DNA from: Alteromonas sp. C1M14
GTDB taxonomy: Bacteria; Pseudomonadota; Gammaproteobacteria; Enterobacterales; Alteromonadaceae
NCBI RefSeq assembly: GCF_018860965.1
Contig: NZ_JAHKQF010000011.1
Span: forward strand, 124,001-188,000
Direction of reading: 5' to 3'
Length of the DNA stretch: 64,000 bases
Of the stretch, positions 46,477-57,064 are shown one piece after another. The notes beneath the pieces are model-generated. The model was not told the origin of the DNA, did not search any database, and saw only the letters and a list, made by a program, of their open reading frames with translations. Position 1 is the first letter of the stretch. Every line of letters starts with the position of its first letter. Position numbers and translations under genes: made by a program.

Positions 46477-46520
46477 GCTTCACTATGGTGCATTTGCAAC
46501 CAGTTGCCCTGATTTGGTGC
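46477..46520 (+). promoter_or_regulatory. Candidate NtrC-binding sites upstream of glnK
   Basis: GCCC-TGATT-TGGTGC at 46506-46520 matches the GCAC-N5-TGGTGC pattern with one change. GCTT-CACTA-TGGTGC at 46477-46491 is weaker. They are spaced 29 bases, about three helical turns, and lie 65-110 bases above the sigma-54 promoter, the normal enhancer position. Confidence 0.6.
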
Positions 46521-46580
46521 GAAAAATTGTTACATTTTATTTTCTTTTAGAAGTAACATCTTGAAAAATCTATTTTTTAA

Positions 46581-46997
<417 letters not shown>

Positions 46998-47027
46998 AAC
47001 TACACAAGAAGAATTGCGGAGAAAATA

Positions 47028-48263
47028 ATGGAAATCACATTTGAACTTGGGTATGCATTAGATACCTTTTATTTCCTGATTTGCGGAGCGCTCGTCATGT
47101 GGATGGCAGCCGGTTTTGCAATGTTGGAAGCGGGCCTTGTCCGCGCTAAGAACACAACTGAAATATTAACCAAAAACGTAACCCTGTTTGCTATCGCCTG
47201 TACCATGTACATGATCTGCGGTTATGACATTATGTACGGCGGCGGTATTTTCCTTGATGGTATCGTTGGTGATGGCGCCACAGGCGTGATTGAAGATGCG
47301 GCCACTTACGCGCCTTCAGCCGATTTTTACTTCCAGGTTGTATTTGTTGCCACAGCCATGTCGATTGTATCGGGTGCGGTTGCTGAACGTATGAAGCTGT
47401 GGGCATTCCTTGCCTTTGCCGTGGTTATGACGGGCTTTATCTATCCTATGGAAGGGTCATGGACCTGGAACGGCGATGCCGTTTTCGGTATGTATGTACT
47501 TGGTGATATGGGCTTCTCTGACTTTGCCGGTTCCGGTATTGTACATATGGCTGGTGCCGCTGCCGCATTGGCGGGCGTACTGGTTCTTGGTCCTCGTAAA
47601 GGTAAATACACCGCAGACGGTAAAGTTAATGCTATCCCAGGCGCAAACTTACCACTAGCTACTTTAGGTACATTTATTTTATGGATGGGTTGGTTTGGTT
47701 TTAACGGCGGTTCAGTGTTAGCGACTTCTTCGGTAGAAAACGCTAACGCAGTCGCGGTTGTATTTATGAACACCAATGCAGCTGCTGCCGGTGGTGCTAT
47801 CGCTGCCCTAATTCTAGCGCGCATCATGTTCGGTAAAGCTGACCTAACCATGGTACTTAACGGTGCTCTTGCTGGTCTGGTAGCCATTACGGCTGAACCT
47901 TCAACGCCTACACCGCTGTTAGCTACCTTGTTCGGTGCTTTAGGTGGATTGCTGGTGGTACTGTCTATCGTATTCCTTGATAAACTGAAAATTGATGATC
48001 CTGTGGGCGCTATCTCTGTTCACGGTGTGGTAGGTTTGTTAGGTCTTATCTTGGTACCTTTTACCAACGAAGGCTCTACCATTACCGGTCAGTTGTTAGG
48101 TGCTGCAACTATCTTTATCTGGGTATTCGTTACCAGTCTGATCACTTGGGTTATCATTAAAGCCATCATGGGCGTCCGAGTTTCAGAAGAAGAAGAATTT
48201 GAAGGTGTTGACGTTAGCGAGTGTGGTTTGGAAGCATATCCAGATTTCACTTCAGGTCGCTAG
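47028..48263 (+). CDS. amtB: Ammonium transporter
   Basis: Trimeric inner-membrane ammonium channel of 411 residues with 11 predicted helices. Conserved sequences: AAGFAMLEAGLVRAKN, the twin-His in GSGIVHMAGAAAALAG and ISVHGVVGLLG, and MGWFGFNGGS. The mature start MEITFELGYALDTFYFL lacks a clear signal peptide, as in many Amt proteins. It is co-transcribed with glnK under the sigma-54 promoter, so expressed in nitrogen limitation. A strong terminator follows. Confidence 0.96.
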   Translation: MEITFELGYALDTFYFLICGALVMWMAAGFAMLEAGLVRAKNTTEILTKNVTLFAIACTMYMICGYDIMYGGGIFLDGIVGDGATGVIEDAATYAPSADFYFQVVFVATAMSIVSGAVAERMKLWAFLAFAVVMTGFIYPMEGSWTWNGDAVFGMYVLGDMGFSDFAGSGIVHMAGAAAALAGVLVLGPRKGKYTADGKVNAIPGANLPLATLGTFILWMGWFGFNGGSVLATSSVENANAVAVVFMNTNAAAAGGAIAALILARIMFGKADLTMVLNGALAGLVAITAEPSTPTPLLATLFGALGGLLVVLSIVFLDKLKIDDPVGAISVHGVVGLLGLILVPFTNEGSTITGQLLGAATIFIWVFVTSLITWVIIKAIMGVRVSEEEEFEGVDVSECGLEAYPDFTSGR

Positions 48264-48331
48264 TCTTCAAAAACGAAGTTTCGATCGGGCAATCAAAACA
48301 ATAACAATAATGCCCGACTCACCTCGACTCA

Positions 48332-48357
48332 AACCCCGCTAATGCGGGGTTTTTTCG
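48332..48357 (+). terminator. Rho-independent terminator of glnK-amtB
   Basis: AACCCCGC (48332-48339) pairs with GCGGGGTT (48344-48351) around TAAT, followed by TTTT. Confidence 0.9.
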
Positions 48358-48390
48358 TTTATGGTGTTTATTTTCTCACGCAGGTTAGGA

Positions 48391-49236
48391 TTAGGCCGAC
48401 TGCATTAACCGAGGGGGGGCGGTCACTAAATGATGTTTAAGGTCATCTTCATCCGGAACCGTGTTTACCTTTATCCCTTTTTGGCGGTAATCGGCATTGA
48501 GAAAACCTGCGTCTACTAAACCCTGTAATGCATCACAGCGTGGGTATACGCCCCATTTTTGTCGATAGGTTTGGGCATTACTAACAATATCGCAAAGATG
48601 ATTTACCGGCGGGTAATAATGAGGATGAAATTGGGTAAAAACCGTTCCAGCTATACGCACCAACGCCATACCTTGTTTGCTGCATGTGGTGGCAAAGTCG
48701 ATATCTCCAATACCATAACCGGTGTAATGTTGGTCGAATCCACCTAGGGCCTGATAGTCATTGCGGGTGATGGCAAAGAATCGGGTATCAAAGTGATCGA
48801 AATGTAACGGGCGGCCAGCCAAGCCATGTTGCTGAGACAACTGAGCCAACATTTTCATATTGACGTCATCTAGTACATATTCAAACTCAGTGACGCCGGC
48901 GGTAACTATTTTCCCGTCTTTCACGCTATGACAGACTTTGCCTAATAAATCTGGAGGACAAATACAGTCAACATCCATATACAGGGTAATGGGGGTGGTA
49001 CAGGCTCTAAAGCCTTTGTTACGGGCCTTGGCGATAGGTAATTCGTCGCAGGTAGCAAACCGGTGACGAATTTCAAACTTGTCACTGCTTAATAAAGATT
49101 CACTACAAGGTGGCGCCATCCAGACAATGATCAACTCTTCGGGCAAGTGCTCTGAGTGCTCTAAACTGTTTATAAGGTTGGACAACTGACGAATACGCCC
49201 TTTAACGATGGTAACAATACTAAATGGAGTGTTCAT
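48391..49236 (-). CDS. Glycosyltransferase family 2 protein
   Basis: GT-A fold glycosyltransferase of 281 residues. N-terminal FSIVTIVKGRIRQLSNLI, the donor-binding DVDCICPP (DxD motif) near residue 95, and AITRNDYQALGGFDQHYTGYGIGDIDFATTC in the acceptor half match family 2 and the chondroitin-synthase-like C-terminal module. No signal peptide. The sugar and acceptor are unknown. It stands alone between amtB and katE. Confidence 0.85.
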   Translation of the reverse strand: MNTPFSIVTIVKGRIRQLSNLINSLEHSEHLPEELIIVWMAPPCSESLLSSDKFEIRHRFATCDELPIAKARNKGFRACTTPITLYMDVDCICPPDLLGKVCHSVKDGKIVTAGVTEFEYVLDDVNMKMLAQLSQQHGLAGRPLHFDHFDTRFFAITRNDYQALGGFDQHYTGYGIGDIDFATTCSKQGMALVRIAGTVFTQFHPHYYPPVNHLCDIVSNAQTYRQKWGVYPRCDALQGLVDAGFLNADYRQKGIKVNTVPDEDDLKHHLVTAPPRLMQSA

Positions 49237-49319
49237 AATGCTGTCTCTTTCAGTTGAGTCCTAACGGACAAAAAGAAAAATGCTGTGCATAAAGCTTGGG
49301 ATATACACAGCGCACAATA

Positions 49320-51386
49320 TTATCTATCCCAGACTCTTAGTGTAGACAATTGGGACACAAAAGCCTGGGGAGCTTGGTCTTTAAGATTTATCCAGCCCTC
49401 ATCCAGGTCATCGGCTAAGCCCGCTGATGTGACTAAGCTCATGACATCCGGCGTAAAACCGATGAATTTTTGATGAGCGTGGGCATCGACTAAGAAGTCT
49501 TTTGCTTCTGGTTTGGTAGTTAAACTTTGTGCTCCCTCCTTAGAGGTAAGAAGCAAAACGGCGTCATACAAGACCGACGGTCCACCGTCGATTTTTTGCT
49601 GTGCCTTCACAAGGGTTCCATCATCGGAGATGGCGCCGCCAATAGTGGGTGCAACGACTTCATACATCGCGCCTTTTGCTTTAAGGGCATCGATGACCTG
49701 ATTAAATAGCTTGCCGCTAAAGCCATCAGTAAGAAGGATCCCTAACTTTCGACCCCGAAAACTAGCGGGGGCATTTTTCAAAATACTTAAGGCGTCTGAA
49801 ACGGGTAAGTCCTGCCGGGTTGCCATGGCCGCGTCAGCGGCAGCGGGCATCTCATTAAAGCCAAGCCCTTCTGCTACCGCATTGGCAAAATCACTGTCCA
49901 CGTTCAGCAGGTGGCTGACTACTCGTTCGCGAATCGCTAAATGCGCTACCTTGGATAGCTCGAACACAAAAGCATCTTGCATATGCTTTTGTTCAACCTG
50001 AGTTTGGCTGTGTAAAAACTGCCTTGCTTGGCTGTAGTGATCGCTAAAGGTGTCAGAGCGGTGCCTAAGCTTTTCTCCGTCTACGTTATCAGCATGGGAA
50101 GTAAAGCCTTTTGAAGGGCACTCCCGAGGATTGCTTTCATTCCCTGCCCACGAGTTAGGTTCATAGTTGGCTCTGCCTTTGGGGTTATGCATTGCCATGT
50201 GACCATCTTGTTGAAAATGGTGCATGGGGCATTTAGGAGCATTGACTGGAATGTGGGTGAAGTTGGTTGAGCCTAACCGCTTAAGTTGGGTATCAAGGTA
50301 TGAAAAGTTACGGCCCTGCAACAGTGGATCGTTCGTAAAGTCGATACCAGGAACAATATTTTGTGTGCAAAAAGCCACTTGCTCAGTTTCAGCGAAAAAG
50401 TTATCCACCACCCGATCAAGCACCATTTTACCAATAACCTTCACCGGCACTTGTTCCTCTGGGATTAGCTTGGTGGCATCAAGCACATCAAATTCAAAAT
50501 TATCGGCGAAGGTTTGATCAAATACCTGCACGCCCAATTCCCACTCTGGATAATCTCCAGCCTGTATCGCCGCCCACATATCTCGGCGGTGGAAGTCAGG
50601 ATCGGCACCATTGATTTTTAGTGCCTCATTCCATACCACCGACTGCATACCGCCTTTGGGCTTCCAGTGAAATTTTACATATTTCATTTCACCTTGTTCG
50701 TTGATGAACTTAAACGTGTGTACACCAAAGCCTTCCATAAAGCGTAACGAGCGAGGAATAGCCCGATCTGACATGATCCACATCAGCATATGCGTGGACT
50801 CGGGTGATAAACTCACAAAATCCCAAAAATTATCATGGGCAGTTTGAGCCTGAGGAAAGCCACGGTCGGGCTCTTGCTTGGCAGCGTGTATCAAATCGGG
50901 GAACTTAATGGCATCTTGAATAAAAAACACGGGCATGTTGTTGCCCACAAGATCCCAATTACCTTGCTGAGTGTAAAATTTTACTGCAAAACCACGGACA
51001 TCACGGGCAAGATCCGGAGAGCCTTGATTTCCCGCCACCGTTGAAAAGCGTGCAAATACTGGGGTTTTTTCTCCTTTGCGCTGAAATAAATCCGCTTGGG
51101 TTAGCTCAGGTATGGCCTCGACCGTTTCAAAGTAACCATGGGCACCATAGCCGCGGGCATGAACGACGCGCTCAGGGATCCGTTCATGGTCGAAATGGAA
51201 TATCTTTTCTCGCATTACATGGTCTTCTAATGCTGCTGGACCGCGAACGCCGGCTGTTAAGGAGTTTTGGTCGTCACTAACAGGGCAACCTTGGGCGGTT
51301 GTCATGGTGGGGTGGTGATTATCTGCAGTTTGATGAAGTTCGCCGCCAGCGCCTTGCTTTTGGTTATATTTAAAAGATTCAGCCAT
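49320..51386 (-). CDS. katE: Catalase HPII-type, large subunit
   Basis: Monofunctional heme catalase of 688 residues, clade 2 with a C-terminal DJ-1/PfpI-like domain (about 540-688: [20 protein letters not shown]). The core shows the catalytic His in [14 protein letters not shown], Asn in [11 protein letters not shown], and proximal-Tyr segment [13 protein letters not shown]. It detoxifies hydrogen peroxide in the cytoplasm, usually in stationary phase. The divergent gene is a Dyp-type peroxidase, with a perfect dyad between them. AAAGGT precedes ATG 51386. Confidence 0.96.
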   Translation of the reverse strand: MAESFKYNQKQGAGGELHQTADNHHPTMTTAQGCPVSDDQNSLTAGVRGPAALEDHVMREKIFHFDHERIPERVVHARGYGAHGYFETVEAIPELTQADLFQRKGEKTPVFARFSTVAGNQGSPDLARDVRGFAVKFYTQQGNWDLVGNNMPVFFIQDAIKFPDLIHAAKQEPDRGFPQAQTAHDNFWDFVSLSPESTHMLMWIMSDRAIPRSLRFMEGFGVHTFKFINEQGEMKYVKFHWKPKGGMQSVVWNEALKINGADPDFHRRDMWAAIQAGDYPEWELGVQVFDQTFADNFEFDVLDATKLIPEEQVPVKVIGKMVLDRVVDNFFAETEQVAFCTQNIVPGIDFTNDPLLQGRNFSYLDTQLKRLGSTNFTHIPVNAPKCPMHHFQQDGHMAMHNPKGRANYEPNSWAGNESNPRECPSKGFTSHADNVDGEKLRHRSDTFSDHYSQARQFLHSQTQVEQKHMQDAFVFELSKVAHLAIRERVVSHLLNVDSDFANAVAEGLGFNEMPAAADAAMATRQDLPVSDALSILKNAPASFRGRKLGILLTDGFSGKLFNQVIDALKAKGAMYEVVAPTIGGAISDDGTLVKAQQKIDGGPSVLYDAVLLLTSKEGAQSLTTKPEAKDFLVDAHAHQKFIGFTPDVMSLVTSAGLADDLDEGWINLKDQAPQAFVSQLSTLRVWDR

Positions 51387-51716
51387 AATCGTACCTTTTG
51401 CGGTGATAGTAGAATTGCTGCGTTAAAGAAACACAGTGACTTTTGCACTGCTTGATGGGAAGCAAAGAAGATTCCGCTTTTAAAGTTTATTAAAATCAAT
51501 AACTTGAATAAGTGAAGGCGGGTCGAACTAAACAGGAATTACAATGTCATTGTAACTCTTACAACAGGGCTATATTCTCCCCTGTGCCGTCTGCCTAGTG
51601 TATACTTTGGTGCAGAACGTTCATCTTGTTGAATTATTGGACAAAATGCCCGTTTTTAAGCCACACTGGTAACACATACCCGAAAAACAATAACCCACGG
51701 ATGATGGGAAGGATTT
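51387..51716. promoter_or_regulatory. Divergent katE/Dyp-peroxidase intergenic region with a 17-bp dyad
   Basis: A 330-base stretch with no gene. TTACAATG (51539-51546) and CATTGTAA (51548-51555) are exact reverse complements around a single T, giving a 17-base dyad in the middle of the divergent promoter region. A second short repeat ACAGGG/CCCTGT lies at 51564-51585. A TATACT -10 for the Dyp gene is possible at 51601. The dyad resembles the 7-1-7 PerR/Fur boxes in shape but the regulator is not known. Confidence 0.5.
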
Positions 51717-52634
51717 ATGACTCAACCTCAAAAAGGGGTGTGCGCCGAGCCCAATTTACATGCCCAATATCTTTTATTGAATGTTGTCGACGAAGATGTG
51801 GACACCATAAGAGGGAAGCTGGCTCGCGTACTAGATATCTTTGATGCATACGATAACGAGCATTACGAAGCCATGTTAACGGGTATGGTGGCGGTGGGGT
51901 CAACCTTTTGGTCTGAATTGTACCCGGGGTTGTTGCCTAGCGAGTTAGCGCCTTTTCCTGATATGCAGTGTGAAGATAGAACGGCGCCAGCCACCCCTTG
52001 GGACTTGTTTATCCAAATCCGGGCCGATCGCCTTGATATTTGCCATGCGGTGGCGATGGAGGTGATGGACTTATTGCGCATTCATGTGGAATTGGTCGAG
52101 CAGATCCGTGGATTTCGTTATTTGGATGGCCGTGATCTTAATGGGTACATTTACGCTACGGATAACCCACGAGGAATGTTACGTCGCAAGGTCGCGATTA
52201 TTGAACAAGACGAAAGTGAATTTATCGGTGGGAGTTATGTGCATATCCAGCGTTTTCGCCACGATTTACGTCGTTGGGAAAGCCTTTCTCAACGTCAGCA
52301 GGAACAAGTGATGGGCACCACCCGAGAACACAATCTGCCGAGTCCTGAACAAAACGCCATGTCCCATTGTGTACGGGCTAATACGCTCAACCAAGCAGAC
52401 AAGCTGCCAGGCTTAATTAAGCAAGGCATGCCTTATGGCGATTTAACGACGCAGGGGTTGTTTTTCGTCAGTTGTGCAGCCAGTGCGCAACCGTTTAAAT
52501 TAATGCTTCACAGTCAGGTGTTCGGTACTGGAGACGGGGATTACGACCGATGGTTAGACTATACCTGTGCCGAAACCGGCGCCGCATTTTTTGCCCCCTC
52601 AGTAACCTTCATACGTCAGCAGGCAAGCAGTTAA
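51717..52634 (+). CDS. Dyp-type heme peroxidase
   Basis: Dye-decolourising-type peroxidase of 305 residues. The family GxxDG-like segment is FRYLDGRDLNGYIYATDNPRG (with the distal Asp), and the proximal heme His lies in AMSHCVRANTLNQ. The beta-barrel halves include SYVHIQRFRHDLRRWE and GLFFVSCAASAQPFKLML. There is no signal peptide, so it is cytoplasmic or encapsulated; no encapsulin gene is seen. It is divergent from katE, so both may answer peroxide or iron. GGAAGG precedes ATG 51717. Confidence 0.9.
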   Translation: MTQPQKGVCAEPNLHAQYLLLNVVDEDVDTIRGKLARVLDIFDAYDNEHYEAMLTGMVAVGSTFWSELYPGLLPSELAPFPDMQCEDRTAPATPWDLFIQIRADRLDICHAVAMEVMDLLRIHVELVEQIRGFRYLDGRDLNGYIYATDNPRGMLRRKVAIIEQDESEFIGGSYVHIQRFRHDLRRWESLSQRQQEQVMGTTREHNLPSPEQNAMSHCVRANTLNQADKLPGLIKQGMPYGDLTTQGLFFVSCAASAQPFKLMLHSQVFGTGDGDYDRWLDYTCAETGAAFFAPSVTFIRQQASS

Positions 52635-52653
52635 TTTGCTTAACGCCCCGTTA

Positions 52654-53742
52654 TTAGCGCTCTAAATCGTAGGCACCATCCCAGCTTTCATCAAACATCA
52701 TACCTTGGTACTGTAAACAAATGTCGATATGGTGCTGGGCGAGCCGGTCATCAGGGTTGATGGATCTTGCTTTAATAAAATGGGCTAATGCATCTTCCCA
52801 TTCTCGGCGAATACGGCACGCTAATCCGGCCGTGATATAAGACTGGATCGCCAGTCGCTTTTCTTGCTCTTCGGGGGCAAGATGATCTAACACTTCGTAG
52901 ACTTCGATAGGCGCACGCCGACCTTTTACTCTAACCCAGTCAAGCAGGCGGGTTTTGATGGCGTAATCGGCTCCTACGGCTTCAAGGGTTTGGGCACTGA
53001 CAATGATATCGGCATCGTATGCCGGTGTTAGTGACTCTAATCGGTAAGCAATATTCACACTGTCACCGATTACCGTGGTATCCATTCTGTCATCAGAACC
53101 AACGGTTCCCATGATCACCGGCCCGTAATGTATGCCGATCCCCATATTGATGGGCACATATTCGCAATTATCCCGATGAGAATTATACATAACCAAGGCT
53201 TTGCGCAAATCGATGGCGGCCTGAATGGCATCTTTCGCTTTGTCTTTGGGCGTCCCGCCGGGATGATCAAATAACGCCATGATGGCGTCACCAATAAATT
53301 TGTCGATAAAGCCATGATTATGATGAATAGGATCATTCATTCTAAGGAAGTAGGAGTTTAAAAAACCCATTAATTCCTGCGGACTGAGTCGCTCAGACAA
53401 ACTGGTAAAGCCACGGATATCACTAAACAAGATGGCCACGTCATCTTCATCGGCGTGACCCAGTTCTAAGGTGCCTGCCCCGCCATGTTTGGCAAAATGC
53501 TCAACGAATTGGCGAGGGACAAACTTTTGAAAGGTCTTATTGAGTTGCATTGCCTCGTTGGCTTTATCCAGATAGCTAGCTTCACGCTCATGCTCTGAAT
53601 TAACAACCGGTGCAGGTTGCGGGGTAGTACAGGCCAGTTCTTTTTTTAGGGTATGCAGCTTTTTCTTCCACCTTAGCAAAATGACGGTGGTCGCCACGCT
53701 GTATACAACCAAAATAATGCAAACTAGCCAGATCATCATCAC
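52654..53742 (-). CDS. Membrane-anchored class III adenylate/guanylate cyclase
   Basis: Nucleotide cyclase of 362 residues with one N-terminal transmembrane helix (about 4-22), a short linker, and a class III catalytic domain (about 90-285). Metal-binding Asps lie in ILFSDIRGFTSLSE and FIGDAIMALFDHP; the base-specificity Lys in VRVKGRRAP and the transition-state Asn/Arg in GDSVNIAYRLESLTP are intact. A TPR-like tail (about 300-350) follows. Product is probably cAMP. It is the third gene of a pyrB-hemL-cyclase operon with a 25-base gap. Confidence 0.9.
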   Translation of the reverse strand: MMMIWLVCIILVVYSVATTVILLRWKKKLHTLKKELACTTPQPAPVVNSEHEREASYLDKANEAMQLNKTFQKFVPRQFVEHFAKHGGAGTLELGHADEDDVAILFSDIRGFTSLSERLSPQELMGFLNSYFLRMNDPIHHNHGFIDKFIGDAIMALFDHPGGTPKDKAKDAIQAAIDLRKALVMYNSHRDNCEYVPINMGIGIHYGPVIMGTVGSDDRMDTTVIGDSVNIAYRLESLTPAYDADIIVSAQTLEAVGADYAIKTRLLDWVRVKGRRAPIEVYEVLDHLAPEEQEKRLAIQSYITAGLACRIRREWEDALAHFIKARSINPDDRLAQHHIDICLQYQGMMFDESWDGAYDLER

Positions 53743-53767
53743 AGTTACCGCACCTTATGAATACACA

Positions 53768-55051
53768 TTATAGTCGACTGAGTACATGGTCGGCGGCTTG
53801 CAGCGTCTTTTCTATCACATCGGGGGTATGAAGTTTTGACACGAAACCGGCTTCGTAGGAAGCAGGAGCAAGGTAAACGCCTTGTTCAAGCATGCCATGA
53901 TAGAAGGTTTTAAACTGAGCCTGATTACAGTTTATGGCTTGGGTATAGTTAGTTACGCGCTCTATATCCGTAAAAAACAGCCCAAACATACTACCGGCCA
54001 CATTGGTGGACAATGGTATACCGTGACGTTTCCCTAAAGCTTCAAAACCGGCGGCTAAGGCAGCTGTTTGCGTGAAAATCTCTTCGTACATGGCGTCGTC
54101 GTCCAGTTGCGCCAAGGCGGCTAAACCGGCGGCCATGGCTACGGGGTTGCCAGACAAGGTTCCCGCTTGATACACCGGTCCGGTGGGAGCAATATGTTCT
54201 AAGATTTTTCGCTTGCCGCCAAACGCGCCCACAGGCATACCGCCACCAATGACCTTTCCTAAACAGGTGAGGTCGGGTTGGATATTATATCTTGCTTGCG
54301 CGCCGCCTTTGGCAACGCGGAAGCCGGTCATCACTTCATCAAAAATCAGCACCGCGCCGTAGGTGTCACAAATGCTTCTTAGCCCTTCAAGAAAGCCCGG
54401 TACGGGAGGAATACAGTTCATGTTACCGGCAACGGGCTCGACAATAATACAGGCAATATCGTCACCATGGGTGCGGAAGGTTTCTGCCACACTTTCCAAG
54501 TTGTTATATTCAACCGTTAGGGTATGTTGGGCGACATCTGCCGGTACGCCCGGTGAGCTAGGCACGCCTAGTGTGAGAGCGCCTGAACCGGCTTTTACCA
54601 GTAAGGAGTCAGCATGGCCGTGGTAACAACCTTCAAATTTGACGAGTTTATTTCTGCCGGTGTAGCCTCTGGCAAGGCGAATCGCTGACATGGTGGCTTC
54701 AGTGCCCGAATTGACCATGCGCACCATTTCCATGGAAGGAACAAGTTGGGTAACCCGTTCAGCCATAATAATTTCCGCTTCGGTGGGGGCACCGAAACTT
54801 AGGCCATTTTGTGCGGCCTCGATAACCGCATTGCGAATGGCGGCATTATTGTGACCTAGAACCATAGGGCCCCAAGATTGCACATAATCAATATATTTGT
54901 TGTCGTCGGCATCCCAGATATATGGTCCATCCGCTTTTTTCATAAAGCGAGGCGTGCCACCAACGGCTTTAAATGCGCGAACTGGCGAGTTTACGCCACC
55001 GGGAATGGTTTTTTGTGCCCGTGAAAACAGGATCTCAGATTTAGACGTCAT
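53768..55051 (-). CDS. hemL: Glutamate-1-semialdehyde 2,1-aminomutase
   Basis: Converts glutamate-1-semialdehyde to 5-aminolevulinate in C5-pathway heme synthesis; 427 residues. N-terminal [19 protein letters not shown]-binding [17 protein letters not shown], and the Schiff-base Lys in [16 protein letters not shown] are present. AAGAG precedes the ATG. It starts five bases after the pyrB stop, so the two are co-transcribed. Confidence 0.96.
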   Translation of the reverse strand: MTSKSEILFSRAQKTIPGGVNSPVRAFKAVGGTPRFMKKADGPYIWDADDNKYIDYVQSWGPMVLGHNNAAIRNAVIEAAQNGLSFGAPTEAEIIMAERVTQLVPSMEMVRMVNSGTEATMSAIRLARGYTGRNKLVKFEGCYHGHADSLLVKAGSGALTLGVPSSPGVPADVAQHTLTVEYNNLESVAETFRTHGDDIACIIVEPVAGNMNCIPPVPGFLEGLRSICDTYGAVLIFDEVMTGFRVAKGGAQARYNIQPDLTCLGKVIGGGMPVGAFGGKRKILEHIAPTGPVYQAGTLSGNPVAMAAGLAALAQLDDDAMYEEIFTQTAALAAGFEALGKRHGIPLSTNVAGSMFGLFFTDIERVTNYTQAINCNQAQFKTFYHGMLEQGVYLAPASYEAGFVSKLHTPDVIEKTLQAADHVLSRL

Positions 55052-55056
55052 AATTA

Positions 55057-56067
55057 TTAACTCTTGTTGGTATACCAGACAACATCGTGTTCGTATTTGC
55101 TAACCAGATGCTCAACACCCAGTGTAATCGCAAATAGGGCCATTCTCACTAGAACGCCATTGTCGGTTTGGCGAAAGATTGCCAGATTTGGGTTGGAATT
55201 TAAATCATTATCCAATTCGTTTGCTTCCGTACGTGAATCACGGGGAAGGGGATGCATGATTACCGTTTTCGATTGGAAGTGGCGGGTGTAAATGGTTTGG
55301 TTTAAGCGAAAACGCCCGCGATACTTGTTGGCTTCATCCTGGGATGGGAAGCGCTCTTCTTGAATACGAGTTTGATAACAGATATCGGCATCCACCATGC
55401 CATCAATATGATCGGTGACGGTTAAACGGTGACCGGCGTTTTCTATGGCGGCAATGACGTTGTCAGGCATGGCAAGCTCGGCCGGTGAAATCAGTGTGAA
55501 ATGAATGTTTTTATACAGACACAGTAATTTCGATAATGAATGCACGGTGCGACCATAGCGCAGATCGCCGATCATCGCGATATGTAAGCCATCAATGCCC
55601 TTACCGTTATATTCTAGCTCTCGTTGAATGGTGTACAAATCAAGTAAGGCTTGAGTAGGGTGTTCATTGGCACCATCGCCGCCGTTAATTACCGGTACTC
55701 GGCTGCCTTCGGCAAATTCTTTTACCGAGCCCGCTTGAGGATGACGCATGGCAATGATATCTGAATAACCACTCAGCACTCGAGCGGTGTCGTATAATGA
55801 TTCGCCCTTGGCTAACGCCGAATTACTCATGCCAGTGGTTTCTCTGACTTCGCCACCAAGCAAATTAAAGGCTGTACCGAAACTTACCCGGGTGCGAGTA
55901 CTCGGTTCGAAAAATAAATTACCCAAAATCGCGCCGGTTAGAACACTCGTTCTTTTCTGCCGACGGGCATACGGCTCCATAGAATGAGCCACAGTAAAGA
56001 TTTTTTCGATAGCTTCCCGTTCAAATTGATTTACCGAAAGAATATGATGACCAGTGAAGTGTGACAT
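55057..56067 (-). CDS. pyrB: Aspartate carbamoyltransferase catalytic subunit
   Basis: Commits carbamoyl phosphate to pyrimidine synthesis with aspartate; 336 residues. Motifs [32 protein letters not shown] and [15 protein letters not shown] are intact. No regulatory pyrI gene is adjacent, unlike in E. coli, so the enzyme is probably unregulated by CTP or belongs to a longer ATCase class. It heads the pyrB-hemL-cyclase operon and diverges from the 46-residue gene. Confidence 0.95.
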   Translation of the reverse strand: MSHFTGHHILSVNQFEREAIEKIFTVAHSMEPYARRQKRTSVLTGAILGNLFFEPSTRTRVSFGTAFNLLGGEVRETTGMSNSALAKGESLYDTARVLSGYSDIIAMRHPQAGSVKEFAEGSRVPVINGGDGANEHPTQALLDLYTIQRELEYNGKGIDGLHIAMIGDLRYGRTVHSLSKLLCLYKNIHFTLISPAELAMPDNVIAAIENAGHRLTVTDHIDGMVDADICYQTRIQEERFPSQDEANKYRGRFRLNQTIYTRHFQSKTVIMHPLPRDSRTEANELDNDLNSNPNLAIFRQTDNGVLVRMALFAITLGVEHLVSKYEHDVVWYTNKS

Positions 56068-56235
56068 AGCGCTCTTAAAAAAAGTATTAACCGGCGTAGT
56101 TTAGCAAAATACCGCCAAGGTGTAGAGGGAAGTTAGCGAATAAACAATGGTGTATGTTGTTTATACTTGTGATGTACACTATTGACCCATTAGATGGGTT
56201 GTAAATAGATAAGTTATTTCAGTAAAGAGAGTGGC

Positions 56236-56376
56236 ATGGACAACCGTATTAAGCGCGGTAATGCGTCGCAAAAGAAGTCCTGGTGGCAAACTGACTGTCC
56301 CAAATGCCGCCGCATGCGATATATCGTTATTTGGGGGCTATTGATGTTTTTGGTGTACTTTTATGTCTGGAACTGA
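56236..56376 (+). CDS. Predicted 46-residue single-span protein with CPxC motif
   Basis: A short gene with ATG 56236, 46 codons and TGA at 56374-56376. The N-terminal half is basic and polar and contains CPKCRRMRY, a CPxC pair suitable for metal or redox chemistry. The C-terminal half is one hydrophobic helix (IVIWGLLMFLVYFYV). Its stop overlaps the DUF2982 start by 14 bases, so the genes are translationally coupled. GAGAG lies five bases upstream. I do not recognise a family. Coding is likely from overlap and layout. Confidence 0.7.
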   Translation: MDNRIKRGNASQKKSWWQTDCPKCRRMRYIVIWGLLMFLVYFYVWN

Positions 56377-57064
56377 CAACGATCCGATTTTTGTTCGCGC
56401 CACCTCAAAGGGGAATGGCATAACCACATTGGTTATTGGTGTGGTTGGCTTAGTTGTCTCTGCGTTGTGGATAACCATGCTACCTGAATGGTTGTTTTTG
56501 GCTGGAATTTTTCTCACCAGTGCGTCTATTGTTACCTTGCTAATTGGTTACTTTAAGCTGCGGGAGCCGCCTTTTAGTATGGAAATTTCACCGGATGAAA
56601 TTCGCTATCACCATCGGCGAGGCAATTGGTTGTTACATTGGGATAATATTCAGCGAATCGATTGCCCGCGTATTCAAGAGGGACTTTCACACACCCAATT
56701 AGATGCGGTGGGGATAAGAATTAAAGACTACGGCGCATTTTTGGCGGGGATCTCTCCTCGGTTAGCAACTCACCTATTAATGGAGCAACGCCCTTTGTTG
56801 ATACATCAACGGGGAAACGATTGCGCTTCAGGGGATTGTTTTAGCCAAGCCCAGTTTGATGACAAGCATTATGTACTTGAAAATGGCGAAACCTTTACAG
56901 GGGTGAAAGCCATGTTAGCCAATAGAATGACCCAATTGCGTGAATTGCTTGGCTACGATATTTATATCTCTGGCACAGATATCGATCGTGAGCCAAGCGC
57001 TTTTGTGGCTTTACTACGCCAATGTCAAACGGCTAGACAGACGCGCAATATGGACTCTATTTAA
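56363..57064 (+). CDS. DUF2982 family membrane protein
   Basis: Protein of 233 residues with two N-terminal transmembrane helices (about 18-36 and 42-62) and a soluble domain with FSMEISPDEIRYHHRRGNWL and WDNIQRIDCP, as in the DUF2982 family of Vibrio and Shewanella relatives. Function is unknown. Its start overlaps the 46-residue gene, so the two probably work together. It converges on the hybrid kinase, whose stop overlaps its own by four bases. Confidence 0.8.
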   Translation: MSGTDNDPIFVRATSKGNGITTLVIGVVGLVVSALWITMLPEWLFLAGIFLTSASIVTLLIGYFKLREPPFSMEISPDEIRYHHRRGNWLLHWDNIQRIDCPRIQEGLSHTQLDAVGIRIKDYGAFLAGISPRLATHLLMEQRPLLIHQRGNDCASGDCFSQAQFDDKHYVLENGETFTGVKAMLANRMTQLRELLGYDIYISGTDIDREPSAFVALLRQCQTARQTRNMDSI

